Shown here: positions 52,641-61,189 of the stretch, piece by piece
Position numbering within the stretch: the stretch's first letter is position 1
How the letters are laid out: the number at the start of each line of letters is the position of its first letter
NCBI GenBank assembly: GCA_040387195.1
Contig: JAZKEF010000013.1
Location: 62,001-126,000 of the forward strand
Source: UKL13-3 sp040387195
GTDB taxonomy: Bacteria > Bacteroidota > Bacteroidia > UKL13-3
Direction of reading: 5' to 3'
Length of the DNA: 64,000 nucleotides
Notes under the pieces: model-generated
What the model was told of the DNA's origin: nothing
The model's input: only the letters and a program-made list of their open reading frames with translations
Databases searched by the model: none
Made by a program: the position numbers and the translations under genes

Positions 52641-52735
52641 GGGGGAAAGTCCATTAGTTACCTTTACCGTTGCGATGAGCAGTTGAACTTCTAAATTCTC
52701 ACGAACTCGGAAGTTCTCGCGAACATCCGGGCATT
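52640..52735 (-). repeat. Extra right-end copy of the RAYT element with REP
   Basis: A third copy of the RAYT 3' end (GAAAGTCCATTAGTTACCTT to GCGATGAGC) is followed by a REP at 52696-52724. Its right arm reads GTTCTCGCGAAC instead of GTTCGCGAGAA. It abuts the truncated gene and supplies that gene's premature stop. Confidence 0.7.
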
Positions 52736-52867
52736 AATGTTCACTTTAAACTGACTCACATCATTGGTTCCAATACCAATATGTCCTCCATCTTTTATCT
52801 TTAATTGAGCAAATGATGTAAGTGAAATTTGAGTACATACGATGAGTAGAATGTTTTTTAGTTTCAT
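52691..52867 (-). pseudogene. 5' fragment of a secreted protein gene cut by REP insertion
   Basis: From the ATG at 52867 the frame reads a signal peptide (KLKNILLIVCTQISLTSFAQ) and then LKIKDGGHIGIGTNDVSQF, which resembles the start of tail-fiber or GIGT-type secreted proteins. After FKVNIN it enters the REP sequence (ARMFARTSEFVRI) and stops at 52691. The original gene must have continued to the sorting-domain fragment at 51293. It lies 14 bases after the lipoprotein gene, so it was the second gene of an operon. Confidence 0.65.
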
Positions 52868-52881
52868 ATGGCTTATATTTT

Positions 52882-53382
52882 TTAGGGTGTAATTTTAATA
52901 GCAAACAACCCTGAATCGGGTAAGGTTTGTTGAGTTTGTGTATCAAAATAATGACTGTTATAGAATTCTGCAACAATACTGTCTTCATTTATGATACGCG
53001 CATTCCGAAAACTCATATCATACAAGTGCGCGTTGGATATCCATGCAGAATCTGCATTAGGATACTTTGCCTCATTGAAAGTATAATCTGACATTTTTAT
53101 ATTATTGGTACCCTTAAATAGTTGAATATGGTCGATTTTAAAATCTTGAGAGAGGGCAACTAATTTGTACTCACTTTCGCTCACTTTTATAAATGAATCA
53201 AATATTTGACGATCATTCGCATGGGGAGATATAATATATATATGCCCCTCATTTCCTGTTGCTAAAGTTGGAAATGTTAGATTTTTTTTAGTATCGGGAT
53301 CATTAGGTTTATCACAATTTGTTAATCCACATAATGCTAATAACAATAAAACAAGGATTCCTTGATACGTTACAGATTTCAT
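52882..53382 (-). CDS. Predicted lipoprotein of unknown function (166 aa)
   Basis: A signal with VLLLLALCGLTNC ends in a lipobox cysteine at about residue 24, followed by DKPNDPDTKK. The mature part is mixed alpha/beta with GHIYIISPHANDRQIFDSF and ADSAWISNAHLYDMSFRNA; I recognise no family. It is the first gene of a former three-gene operon whose second gene has been split by the RAYT insertions. An incomplete REP lies 46 bases upstream, in the presumed promoter region. Confidence 0.65.
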   Translation of the reverse strand: MKSVTYQGILVLLLLALCGLTNCDKPNDPDTKKNLTFPTLATGNEGHIYIISPHANDRQIFDSFIKVSESEYKLVALSQDFKIDHIQLFKGTNNIKMSDYTFNEAKYPNADSAWISNAHLYDMSFRNARIINEDSIVAEFYNSHYFDTQTQQTLPDSGLFAIKITP

Positions 53383-53427
53383 ATTTTTTCTATTTAGTTA
53401 TCACATGTTGCGTTTGTTGTTGCAAAA

Positions 53428-53455
53428 AACTCGGAAGTTCGCGAGAACATCCGGA
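53428..53455. repeat. Half REP upstream of the lipoprotein gene
   Basis: AACTCGGAAGTTCGCGAGAA is followed by the CATCCGG right flank, but the 5' arm (TTCTCACG) is absent. A run of AAATCTCAAATC-type short repeats follows at 53487-53513, before the gldN stop. Confidence 0.55.
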
Positions 53456-53522
53456 ACATTTGTTAGTAGCCGGGTCCTTTTTTAATCCGAAATCTCAAAT
53501 CTCAAATCCGAAATTTTCCTTG

Positions 53523-54332
53523 CTAGTCCTCAAACCCGTTATCGTCCCGTTCCTGTTGTTGCTGCTTCAGGCGCTCGGCTTCTATCAGGGCTTCCAGTCC
53601 GTTCTTTTTGTAATAGGGGTCCTGTAAAATACTTACATCATACATATTGGCCGTTTTAATAAGGTAGCTTCCAAAGAGGCGTTGTGCAAACCAATCATCA
53701 TAACTAAAACGGCTGCGTGAATTTTCGGGGTTGAATACAAACTGGTTCACCAAGATATCGCGTACATCTTTTTCCTTGTTCAGGCGGTCCTCGAAACGCA
53801 ACCAGCATAACGGTTGCAATCCTAAATCCATGCCTGCAACTTTATTCCGGTAGAGTGGAGCAATGGCAATAATGCGGGGAGACATGATGGATGTTTTTTT
53901 ATCGAAGAACCAGTCTTCCATCAGGATGAGTTGTTTGATGCGTTGCTCGGGGTAAAATGCAGTGTAAATGGTATCGAGTCTTGTGATGGTTGGATCGTTC
54001 GGGTCAATGGGTGTTTCCACATATTCCACTTCTTCTCCCAATCGCATAAAGGTTTCAATATTATAATAGGTACGCAGGGAATCGGAGCGGTATGGTTTGA
54101 GCTGACCGGTGCGCACGCTTTCATATAAAATTTTGGTAATGGGATTTCCCGGCCAGGCTATTTTCTTGTTTTGTTTCTCCCTCAAATCAATCACTCGCCA
54201 CATCCGCTTGCTGAATAGTACATCCGCTTCGCGCAGGGATGGAGGTGGAATGGGTTGCTGCGCAAGAGCAGGTAGCGCTAACCCGGTACAACATACCAGC
54301 AAAATATAGCGGATAAATTTAATCACATTCAT
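53523..54332 (-). CDS. gldN: Gliding motility / type IX secretion protein GldN-like (269 aa)
   Basis: A signal peptide (LLVCCTGLALPALAQQ) is followed by the GldN domain: PPSLREADVLFSKRMWRVID, KIAWPGNPITKILYESVR, EQRIKQLILMEDWFFDKKTS and DLGLQPLCWLRFEDRLNKEK. GldN/PorN forms periplasmic rings with GldK/PorK in the T9SS core. No gldK, gldL or gldM lies next to it, although they normally form one operon. It could be a second paralogue (GldO-like) or a relocated gldN. It ends in a charged Gln/Arg-rich tail (EAERLKQQQQERDD). A promoter-like sequence precedes it. Confidence 0.88.
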   Translation of the reverse strand: MNVIKFIRYILLVCCTGLALPALAQQPIPPPSLREADVLFSKRMWRVIDLREKQNKKIAWPGNPITKILYESVRTGQLKPYRSDSLRTYYNIETFMRLGEEVEYVETPIDPNDPTITRLDTIYTAFYPEQRIKQLILMEDWFFDKKTSIMSPRIIAIAPLYRNKVAGMDLGLQPLCWLRFEDRLNKEKDVRDILVNQFVFNPENSRSRFSYDDWFAQRLFGSYLIKTANMYDVSILQDPYYKKNGLEALIEAERLKQQQQERDDNGFED

Positions 54333-54351
54333 AAATGAGTATACGATAAGC

Positions 54352-54383
54352 CAAAGGTATTATTGTAACACAATATTCCGAAA
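54352..54383 (-). promoter_or_regulatory. Promoter-like sequence for gldN
   Basis: The minus strand has TACCTTTG (54359-54352), matching TAnnTTTG, and TTTC about 20 bases upstream. The ATG is at 54332, which leaves a short leader. Confidence 0.5.
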
Positions 54384-54424
54384 CAGTAATATGGAAATAA
54401 TTAAACAGACGCGAAGGAAAAGTT

Positions 54425-54453
54425 TCCCGCTCCCGCTAACAGCGGGAGCGGGA
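54425..54453. repeat. Perfect 13-base GC-rich inverted repeat in a divergent spacer
   Basis: TCCCGCTCCCGCT and AGCGGGAGCGGGA are separated by AAC. It lies between the starts of gldN and the TonB receptor, where no terminator is expected. Confidence 0.7.
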
Positions 54454-54562
54454 GACAATTAACGGACGACCCTATTCTGATAGTTGAAAAAATATGTACC
54501 ACAATAAATGTTAAATATAAATGGTTAAGTCGCATAGGGGTATAAAGCACCTTGTTTGTCTG

Positions 54563-56917
54563 ATGAAGATGAGATATTACTTTTTGCTGGTATGTATTGG
54601 TTTGTATGCTGTGGCTTCGGCCCAGCAACGCAGGGTGCTCAGTGGTTTTGTTAAGGATGGATCGAGCAAGGAGTTGCTGATTGGCGCCACCATAGCTGTC
54701 CCCAAATATAAAACAGGGACTGTCTCCAATACCTATGGGTTTTACTCCATCACCCTTCCTGCCGATACCTTTGAGGTGATTGTAAGTTACGTAGGGTTTG
54801 CCCCAAAAGCTTATAGGGTGGATCTCCAAAACCATACGGAGTTGAATATTGAACTTGCAGAATCCAAGTCATTAAAGGAAGTCATTATTCAGGCCGACAG
54901 ACAAGCCATTCGTTTAGCCGAACAAACCAGGATGAGTGTGATAGAAATTCCCATTTCACAGATTAAGGATATTCCGGCATTGTTTGGTGAGAAGGATGTG
55001 TTAAAGGTGATTCAGTTATTACCCGGAGTGCAAAAACCAAGCGAGGGTAACTCGGGGATTTATGTGCGCGGAGGTGGGCCGGATCAAAACCTGATCATTC
55101 TGGATGAGGCTAATGTATACAATGCGTTTCACCTCTTCGGATTTTTTAGTTTGTTTAATGGCGATGCGCTTAAAAGTGTGGAACTCACCAAAGGAGGATT
55201 TCCCGCACGGTACGGAGGGCGTTTATCATCTGTAATCGACATGAGCATGAAGGAGGGGGACAAACAAAAGTTGAGGGGAGAGGCCGGAATTGGTGTGTTA
55301 TCTTCTCGTCTCCTGCTAGAAGGTCCTATTGTAAAGAACAAAGCATCGTTCCTGGTATCGGCACGCAGAACGTATTTTGATGTGTTAACCAGGCCATTCA
55401 TGCCGGATGAAGCCAACGGAGGATATTATTTTTATGACCTCAATGCAAAAGCAAACTGGGAAATTAACAACCACAACCGGCTCTACCTGAGCGGTTATTT
55501 CGGGCGCGACAAATTCAGTTTTGCCACCAACTTCGACAATAACAAAACCGAAGGAGGAATTACCTGGGGAAATGCTACCGGAACATTGAGGTGGAATTAC
55601 CTGTACAATAACAGGACCTTTAGCAATACATCGGTTATTTTCAGTGACTACAAATTCGGGGTGTTTCAATCGGCAACATTTAACGGCAGCGCATTTGAAC
55701 TCAATTACCAATCGGGCATCCGCGACTGGTCGGTAAAACACGATATAGATTTCAGGCCCAATACAAACCATACCATCAAGGCAGGTGCACAATTCATGTA
55801 TCACCAGTTTACGCCATCGGCCTATGTACTCAAAAATGAATTGAGCGGACAGGATACTTCTTCAACAGTAAGTTTTGGTTCCATGGAAAATGCAGTGTAT
55901 GCCGAAGACGATATTAAGATCGGATCGAAGCTGAGGTTAAACCCTGGATTGCGGTTAAGCCATTTCTCCGCCCAAAGCAAAAACTACCTGAACCTGGAAC
56001 CGCGGTTAAGTGTTTCGTATAACCTTAAAAGCGATTTAGCTATCAAAGGATCCTATGCGTTGATGAACCAGTATGTTCATTTATTGTCCAATACAGGCAT
56101 CGGGTTGCCTACGGATCTGTGGGTTCCAAGCACCGACAGGTTAAAACCGCAACAGAGCTGGCAAATTGCCGGAGGTGTTGCCAAGGATTTTCTCGAACAC
56201 AATTTCAGTCTCACGGTTGAAGGGTATTACAAACAGATGAGCAATATTATTTCATACAAGGAGGGAGCAAGTTTTTTGGAAACCAACAACAATTCGGAAA
56301 ACGATCCTTACAGTTATGAAAAAAACATTACAGCAGGTAACGGCAAAAGTTACGGTGCTGAAATTATGGTGCAACGTAAGGTTGGTAAACTTACCGGCTG
56401 GGTAGGGTATACCTTATCGTGGACCAAATGGCAGTTTGATGAATTGAATTTTGGAAAAGAATTTTGGGCGCGGTACGACAGGCGACATGATATATCGGTG
56501 GTGGGAATTTATAAACTCAAGGAACAGCAGGCAGGAAAAGATGGGATCACCTTATCGGCAACATGGGTTTACGGAACGGGCAATGCCATTACCTTACCCA
56601 TAGCTGAATACAACGCTCCGGTACATATTTCATCGGGAGCAACTTCACTCAATTCCGGAAACGGCAGTACCGTTTCGTTGTATACTTCGCGCAATGCATT
56701 CCGCATGGCAGCCTATCATCGCATGGATGTGGGCATTCAAATTACCAAAAAAATGGACTGGTGGGTACGCACCTGGGAGTTCAGCATTTACAATGTATAC
56801 AACCGGATGAATCCTTATTTTTATTACACGCAAGCCGATTCAAAAGGAAATGTGAACCTCAAACAGATTACGTTGTTTCCCATTATTCCTTCCATTTCCT
56901 GGAACATTAAATTTTAA
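54563..56917 (+). CDS. TonB-dependent receptor with carboxypeptidase-like N-domain (784 aa)
   Basis: The start is taken at MKMRYYFLLVCIGLYAVASA, a clear signal peptide; an ATG 42 bases earlier would extend it without need. A CarboxypepD_reg-like beta-sandwich follows (GFVKDGSSKELLIGATIAVP). The plug domain has EKDVLKVIQLLPGVQ and GIYVRGGGPDQNLIILDEA. The barrel is long and ends in PIIPSISWNIKF with a terminal Phe. It imports a large substrate through the outer membrane with TonB energy. The paired DUF4249 lipoprotein lies 3 bases downstream, a common Bacteroidota couple. The substrate is unknown. Confidence 0.9.
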   Translation: MKMRYYFLLVCIGLYAVASAQQRRVLSGFVKDGSSKELLIGATIAVPKYKTGTVSNTYGFYSITLPADTFEVIVSYVGFAPKAYRVDLQNHTELNIELAESKSLKEVIIQADRQAIRLAEQTRMSVIEIPISQIKDIPALFGEKDVLKVIQLLPGVQKPSEGNSGIYVRGGGPDQNLIILDEANVYNAFHLFGFFSLFNGDALKSVELTKGGFPARYGGRLSSVIDMSMKEGDKQKLRGEAGIGVLSSRLLLEGPIVKNKASFLVSARRTYFDVLTRPFMPDEANGGYYFYDLNAKANWEINNHNRLYLSGYFGRDKFSFATNFDNNKTEGGITWGNATGTLRWNYLYNNRTFSNTSVIFSDYKFGVFQSATFNGSAFELNYQSGIRDWSVKHDIDFRPNTNHTIKAGAQFMYHQFTPSAYVLKNELSGQDTSSTVSFGSMENAVYAEDDIKIGSKLRLNPGLRLSHFSAQSKNYLNLEPRLSVSYNLKSDLAIKGSYALMNQYVHLLSNTGIGLPTDLWVPSTDRLKPQQSWQIAGGVAKDFLEHNFSLTVEGYYKQMSNIISYKEGASFLETNNNSENDPYSYEKNITAGNGKSYGAEIMVQRKVGKLTGWVGYTLSWTKWQFDELNFGKEFWARYDRRHDISVVGIYKLKEQQAGKDGITLSATWVYGTGNAITLPIAEYNAPVHISSGATSLNSGNGSTVSLYTSRNAFRMAAYHRMDVGIQITKKMDWWVRTWEFSIYNVYNRMNPYFYYTQADSKGNVNLKQITLFPIIPSISWNIKF

Positions 56918-56920
56918 CAC

Positions 56921-57760
56921 ATGAAAGCACCTGTTTTATATATCGTACTCTTGGCAATGCTTACACTTACATCCTGCGTTAAAATGGCACAGGATGTTGA
57001 AGCTCCGAAAATAGAATCACAGTTGGTAGTCTTCTCTTTTTTATCACCCGAAGAAAAGATCCTGAAGGTAGAAGTGAGCAGAAGCAAGCCTGTATATGCT
57101 AATCAGGGAGGCACCGGTTATATCAATACTGCAACGGTTACGGTTACCAATGATGGGGGACAATCCATTCTGTTGCCTTACGATGATGCATACAATGGGT
57201 ACGTTGTAAACCAAACGTTATACCCGATAGAAGCGGGACGTACCTATACCGTGAAAGTGGTATCGGGTGCGGCAACTGTTACCGGGAGTTGTATTGTTCC
57301 AAAGGATACGGTGTCGTTAACAGAATGGTCATCCAAGGCCGTTTCAGACCCAACGTCTAATTCTCCCGGTCCTTATTTTATATATAATTATAAATGGATA
57401 GATCAGGCAGGTGTCCGTAATTATTACCGACTGGATGTAGAACGATTGCAAAAATTTACCATGGGGGATACGATGGTGTATACTGAAAGTTTAGGTAGTT
57501 CCATGTGGGATGATGCAAACCGGGATGGTGGTATGTTGAGCGGGTCAACCGAAGATTATACCAACTCAGGTGGTAGTGATGAGTACAAAATTTTCCTGCT
57601 TAATACCGATATCCATTATTTTGAATACCACCGCAGGCGCCTCAATTATTTTGGAGACGATCCGTTCAGCGAACCTTTTCAGCAATACAATAATGTGCAG
57701 GGAGGTTTGGGTGTAGTAGGTGCTTACCGTAAAACAAGCAGAACAGTGAGGGTGCAATAA
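56921..57760 (+). CDS. DUF4249 family lipoprotein (279 aa)
   Basis: The lipobox is LLAMLTLTSC with the acylated cysteine near residue 19. The domain continues PKIESQLVVFSFLSPEEKIL, KVEVSRSKPVY and GQSILLPYDDAYNGYVV, the beta-sandwich pattern of DUF4249, ending in GGLGVVGAYRKTSRTV. Members accompany TonB receptors of this type and are likely surface or periplasmic partners. It ends exactly at the end of the convergent kinase gene. Confidence 0.85.
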   Translation: MKAPVLYIVLLAMLTLTSCVKMAQDVEAPKIESQLVVFSFLSPEEKILKVEVSRSKPVYANQGGTGYINTATVTVTNDGGQSILLPYDDAYNGYVVNQTLYPIEAGRTYTVKVVSGAATVTGSCIVPKDTVSLTEWSSKAVSDPTSNSPGPYFIYNYKWIDQAGVRNYYRLDVERLQKFTMGDTMVYTESLGSSMWDDANRDGGMLSGSTEDYTNSGGSDEYKIFLLNTDIHYFEYHRRRLNYFGDDPFSEPFQQYNNVQGGLGVVGAYRKTSRTVRVQ

Positions 57761-58735
57761 TTACAAACCAAGCTCTATAATTTCCTGTTCGAGTTTGTGT
57801 TTGTCAATGGGAACCACACCCACTTCTTCGCAAACAAGTCCACCGGCAAGGTTGGAAAGTGCAGCAGTATCTTTCATGTTTATCTTCAGCGCAAAACACA
57901 AAGCGGCTACACTGATAACCGTATCGCCTGCACCGCTTACATCGGCAATTTTGCGGATGTGAGCCGGGATGTAATGAAATGTTTTGCTATCGGTAATCAT
58001 CACGCCTCTTTCGCTCATGGTGATCATGGCATGTTTTAAATGCATCTGTTCCATCATCTGCCTGATGGATGTTTCGAATGATGTTGTATCATCTTCATCA
58101 AACTCAATGTTTAATCCTTCTCTCAGTTCTTTCAGGTTCGGTTTAAACAAATCCGCATGGTGGTAATGTTTAAAATTTCGTTTTTTAGGATCAACCACTA
58201 CCGGAACACCTTGTTTTCCTGCTTCGGCAGTAATGGCTGCAATATTTTCTTTGGTGAGTACACCTTTATCATAATCTTCAAATATCAATACATCCGCATC
58301 CTTCATTAAGCCGCTGATGCGTTTTACCAATTCATCACTTTCGGTACGGTTAATGGCTTTGGTTTCTTCGGTATCAATACGCAACATCTGCGTAGCTTGT
58401 GAAATAACCCTTAGTTTAACGGTGGTAACACGTTCATCCGATTTTACAATACCATTGGTAGCAACACCATGCTGGTGAAACAAAGCGATGAGGTCATTTC
58501 CTTCGTTATCATTTCCCACCACACTGCATACAGTTGGTTTGGCTCCGAGAGCTACAAGGTTCATCGCAACATTGGCCGCACCACCCAGCCTGTTTTCCTT
58601 TTTATCAACCGCCACAACAGGAACAGGAGCCTCCGGAGAAATACGTTCTACCTTTCCGAAATAATAGGCATCAATCATCACATCGCCTACTACCAGCACA
58701 TTGAGTCCTTTAAATTGTTTGAGTATATCTTTCAT
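57761..58735 (-). CDS. rfaE1: D-glycero-beta-D-manno-heptose-7-phosphate kinase, RfaE1-like (324 aa)
   Basis: A PfkB-fold sugar kinase. The start is NVLVVGDVMIDAYYFGKVER then ISPEAPVPVVAV, the family's substrate loop. AVDKKENRLGGAANVAMNLV follows. The ATP/catalytic site is ADVSGAGDTVISVAALCFA near residue 265, with the conserved GAGD. The bifunctional HldE nucleotidyltransferase half is absent, so a separate RfaE2 must exist if it makes ADP-heptose. The product feeds LPS or S-layer heptose. It is a single-gene unit on the minus strand. Confidence 0.87.
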   Translation of the reverse strand: MKDILKQFKGLNVLVVGDVMIDAYYFGKVERISPEAPVPVVAVDKKENRLGGAANVAMNLVALGAKPTVCSVVGNDNEGNDLIALFHQHGVATNGIVKSDERVTTVKLRVISQATQMLRIDTEETKAINRTESDELVKRISGLMKDADVLIFEDYDKGVLTKENIAAITAEAGKQGVPVVVDPKKRNFKHYHHADLFKPNLKELREGLNIEFDEDDTTSFETSIRQMMEQMHLKHAMITMSERGVMITDSKTFHYIPAHIRKIADVSGAGDTVISVAALCFALKINMKDTAALSNLAGGLVCEEVGVVPIDKHKLEQEIIELGL

Positions 58736-58775
58736 GTAACGTTATTCAGTTATTGGGTTAATGAGTTATTTAGGT

Positions 58776-58807
58776 ATTAAGATATTAAGGGATTAAGAAA
58801 TTAAGGG
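58776..58807. repeat. Four 8-base ATTAAGNN tandem repeats
   Basis: ATTAAGAT, ATTAAGGG, ATTAAGAA and ATTAAGGG follow one another in the 131-base spacer upstream of the heptose kinase gene. A pyrimidine-rich stretch of TTCCAATCTC-like units follows up to 58860. Confidence 0.6.
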
Positions 58808-58866
58808 AATTCATGCATTCCAGCTTCTAATCTCCATTTTCCAACTTCCAATCTCTATCTTCTATA

Positions 58867-60057
58867 TTACACCAATTTATCTAAGGCAACTTTGATTCTG
58901 CGCATGGATTCAATGATTTTTTCATCGCTGGTGGCATAACTGATCCTCAGGCATTGTGGTGCTCCGAAAGCTTCTCCGGTTACCATGCTCACGTGGGCAT
59001 AATGTAACAGGTACATGCATAAATCGGTTGCGGTTTCAATCGTTTTCCCGTCAATTGTTTTCCCGAAATAATAACTTACATCCGGAAACAAATAAAAGGC
59101 ACCTTCGGGATTGTTGCATACCCAATGCGGAATTTGTTTCACTTCTTCCAAAATGAGGTTGCGTCTCCGCTTAAAGGCAGTCACCATCTCCATGCTGGGT
59201 TTCATATCACCATTCAGTGCAGCTACAGCAGCTTTTTGCGCAATACTGTTCGTAGCCGAAGTATACTGGCCCTGGATCTTTTCGCAGGCCTTTGCAATTT
59301 CCTTATGGGCGGCCATGTATCCGAGTCTCCAACCCGTCATCGCATATCCTTTGGATAAACCGTTAATGGTAATCACGCGGTCCTTAATAGAATCAAACTG
59401 AGCGATGCTTTCATGTTTACCTGCAAAATTGATGAACTCATAGATTTCATCGGCAATGATATAAATGCCGGGATGTTTTTCAAATACACTCACTAGTGAA
59501 GCTAATTCTTCTCTGCTGTATACACTGCCTGTGGGATTACATGGAGAAGAAAACATGAACACCTTACTTTTAGGTGTAATGGCTGCTTCAAGTTGGGCGG
59601 CCGTAATTTTATATTGTTGTTCAACCGTGGCGTCAATAAAAACAGGAGAACCTTCCATCAGCCGCACCATTTCGGAGTAGCTTACCCAGTATGGTGTCGG
59701 TATGATCACTTCATCTCCTTTGTTCACCAATGCCATAATGGTATTCATGATGCTGTGTTTGGCCCCTGTTGAAACAATGATATTATCAACCGTAAAGTCG
59801 AGCTGGTTATCGCGTTTAAACTTATTGACGATAGCCTCACGCAATTCCGGAATTCCGGCTACGGGAGTATAATAAGAGAAATTATCATCAATGGCTTTTT
59901 TGGCAGCATCCTTAATATGGGCAGGAGTGGTAAAGTCGGGTTCTCCCAAACTTAAACTGATTACATCATGTCCTTGTGCAGCAAGTTCTCTGCTGAGCTT
60001 GGCCATGGCAATCGTTTGTGGTTCGTTGATATAGTTTACGCGGTCGGCTAATTTCAT
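58867..60057 (-). CDS. Class I aspartate aminotransferase-like enzyme (396 aa)
   Basis: A fold-type I PLP enzyme. SLGEPDFTTPAHIKDAAKKA begins the substrate domain, VSTGAKHSIMNTIMALV is the phosphate loop, SSPCNPTGSVYSREELASLV is the Asn/Pro motif, and IADEIYEFINF gives the ring aspartate. ITINGLSKGYAMTGWRLGYM carries the Schiff-base lysine near residue 235. The C-terminus has the arginine in APQCLRISYATSD. It transfers amino groups between aspartate and 2-oxoglutarate, though related substrates (prephenate, phenylalanine) are possible. Length is typical. Confidence 0.88.
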   Translation of the reverse strand: MKLADRVNYINEPQTIAMAKLSRELAAQGHDVISLSLGEPDFTTPAHIKDAAKKAIDDNFSYYTPVAGIPELREAIVNKFKRDNQLDFTVDNIIVSTGAKHSIMNTIMALVNKGDEVIIPTPYWVSYSEMVRLMEGSPVFIDATVEQQYKITAAQLEAAITPKSKVFMFSSPCNPTGSVYSREELASLVSVFEKHPGIYIIADEIYEFINFAGKHESIAQFDSIKDRVITINGLSKGYAMTGWRLGYMAAHKEIAKACEKIQGQYTSATNSIAQKAAVAALNGDMKPSMEMVTAFKRRRNLILEEVKQIPHWVCNNPEGAFYLFPDVSYYFGKTIDGKTIETATDLCMYLLHYAHVSMVTGEAFGAPQCLRISYATSDEKIIESMRRIKVALDKLV

Positions 60058-60092
60058 GTAGATAATAAAAGTGCGAATATAAGGGTATCAGA

Positions 60093-61091
60093 TTATTTAA
60101 TGCGGTTTCGCTGGGCTTCAATTTTTTCCTTCAGCACCTTGAAAAAGCGGTTTCGTTGCTTTTCATTCACTCCGCTGATCAGGATGGATTTATTCATTAA
60201 GTTTTTGAGCCACAACTCATTCTCAGTAATGAATCCCGGGTCGAAGGTGCTCATCATGTTAAATGTATTGTTGCTTACATAAGCCATTTTTTTATGTTTC
60301 CCCAACGTTACCAGGATACTGTTGTTGCCCACCATTACCTCACTTTGGTACAAGGAGAAATTTTCCGCACCGCTTTCATTGTCACCCACCAGCTTGGATT
60401 GTTTTTCAGCTTTTAGTTTCAGGAGATCAATTTCTGCATCAATATGATCGCACATCCGTATTGCCACTTCCTTGCTCTGAAAGAAACCACTTTCCCAAAA
60501 ATACTCTATCTGTTTCAGCGTACTGTTCAGCGTATCTTCAGTCCATATTTCGGCTGAAGTAACCTGATTGTAGTCTTTCAGCATTTCCTTGGCCTGACTG
60601 ATAAGTTGCGCGGGAATAAGGCTGGTATCGAAGTCCTTGTTTTGCAGTTCGGGCGTATTCAGAATGCTCTTTTGCCAGTAAAATATTTTGAAACAAATAA
60701 GTTCATCATTGTTGAAATGGTGCCAGGGTGGCACATCATCTGCAGCATACAGGATGTTGCTGTCATTTATTGAGGCTATACGTTTTACATCTGCACTCAT
60801 CGCTTCCAGCCAATCCGCGAATCCATCTTTCCTATCACGTAACCGGTTGAATGAGAACGTTACCGTTTCCCCTGACCGTTTCGATTCTGAATCAAAAGGA
60901 ACCTTAAAATGTGCGCAAATAGCCGCAATTTCATCAATTCCAAGGAATGTTTCACCTCGCAATCTCCGGTAGGTACTGTCGGTACTGGTCCCAAGTAAAT
61001 CCGCTAATTCGTCTACGAAAGAAACAGTTTCGGATAATGTTGATTTTACCTTTTGCAGAAAAGCGAGTTGTATCTCTTTGGCATTACTCAT
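60093..61091 (-). CDS. HTH-domain transcriptional regulator of unknown family (332 aa)
   Basis: Residues 20-65 have a helix-turn-helix: FVDELADLLGTSTDSTYRRL, then RGETFLGIDEIAAICAHFKV, the layout of phage-repressor-like HTHs seen in many Bacteroidota regulators. The remaining 260 residues are helical with a TPR-like stretch (IEYFWESGFFQSKEVAIRMC) and a C-terminal basic tail (EKQRNRFFKVLKEKIEAQRN). No known effector domain is recognisable. It diverges from the 61293 gene. The shared spacer holds two similar 15-base interrupted palindromes, one overlapping the likely promoter of each gene, so autoregulation is plausible. Confidence 0.72.
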   Translation of the reverse strand: MSNAKEIQLAFLQKVKSTLSETVSFVDELADLLGTSTDSTYRRLRGETFLGIDEIAAICAHFKVPFDSESKRSGETVTFSFNRLRDRKDGFADWLEAMSADVKRIASINDSNILYAADDVPPWHHFNNDELICFKIFYWQKSILNTPELQNKDFDTSLIPAQLISQAKEMLKDYNQVTSAEIWTEDTLNSTLKQIEYFWESGFFQSKEVAIRMCDHIDAEIDLLKLKAEKQSKLVGDNESGAENFSLYQSEVMVGNNSILVTLGKHKKMAYVSNNTFNMMSTFDPGFITENELWLKNLMNKSILISGVNEKQRNRFFKVLKEKIEAQRNRIK

Positions 61092-61122
61092 GGGAAGTGT
61101 GAAAGTTTGATAGGCTTATTTG

Positions 61123-61137
61123 TAGTGCAAAATACTA
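61123..61137. promoter_or_regulatory. Operator candidate 1 (interrupted palindrome)
   Basis: TAGTGCAAAATACTA. It overlaps the presumed -7 region (TATTTTG on the minus strand) of the HTH regulator gene. Confidence 0.4.
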
Positions 61138-61189
61138 ATTGGTTCCGTACTATTTGCAAAAAATGCAAAAATGGGGAGGGAAGATTGTT

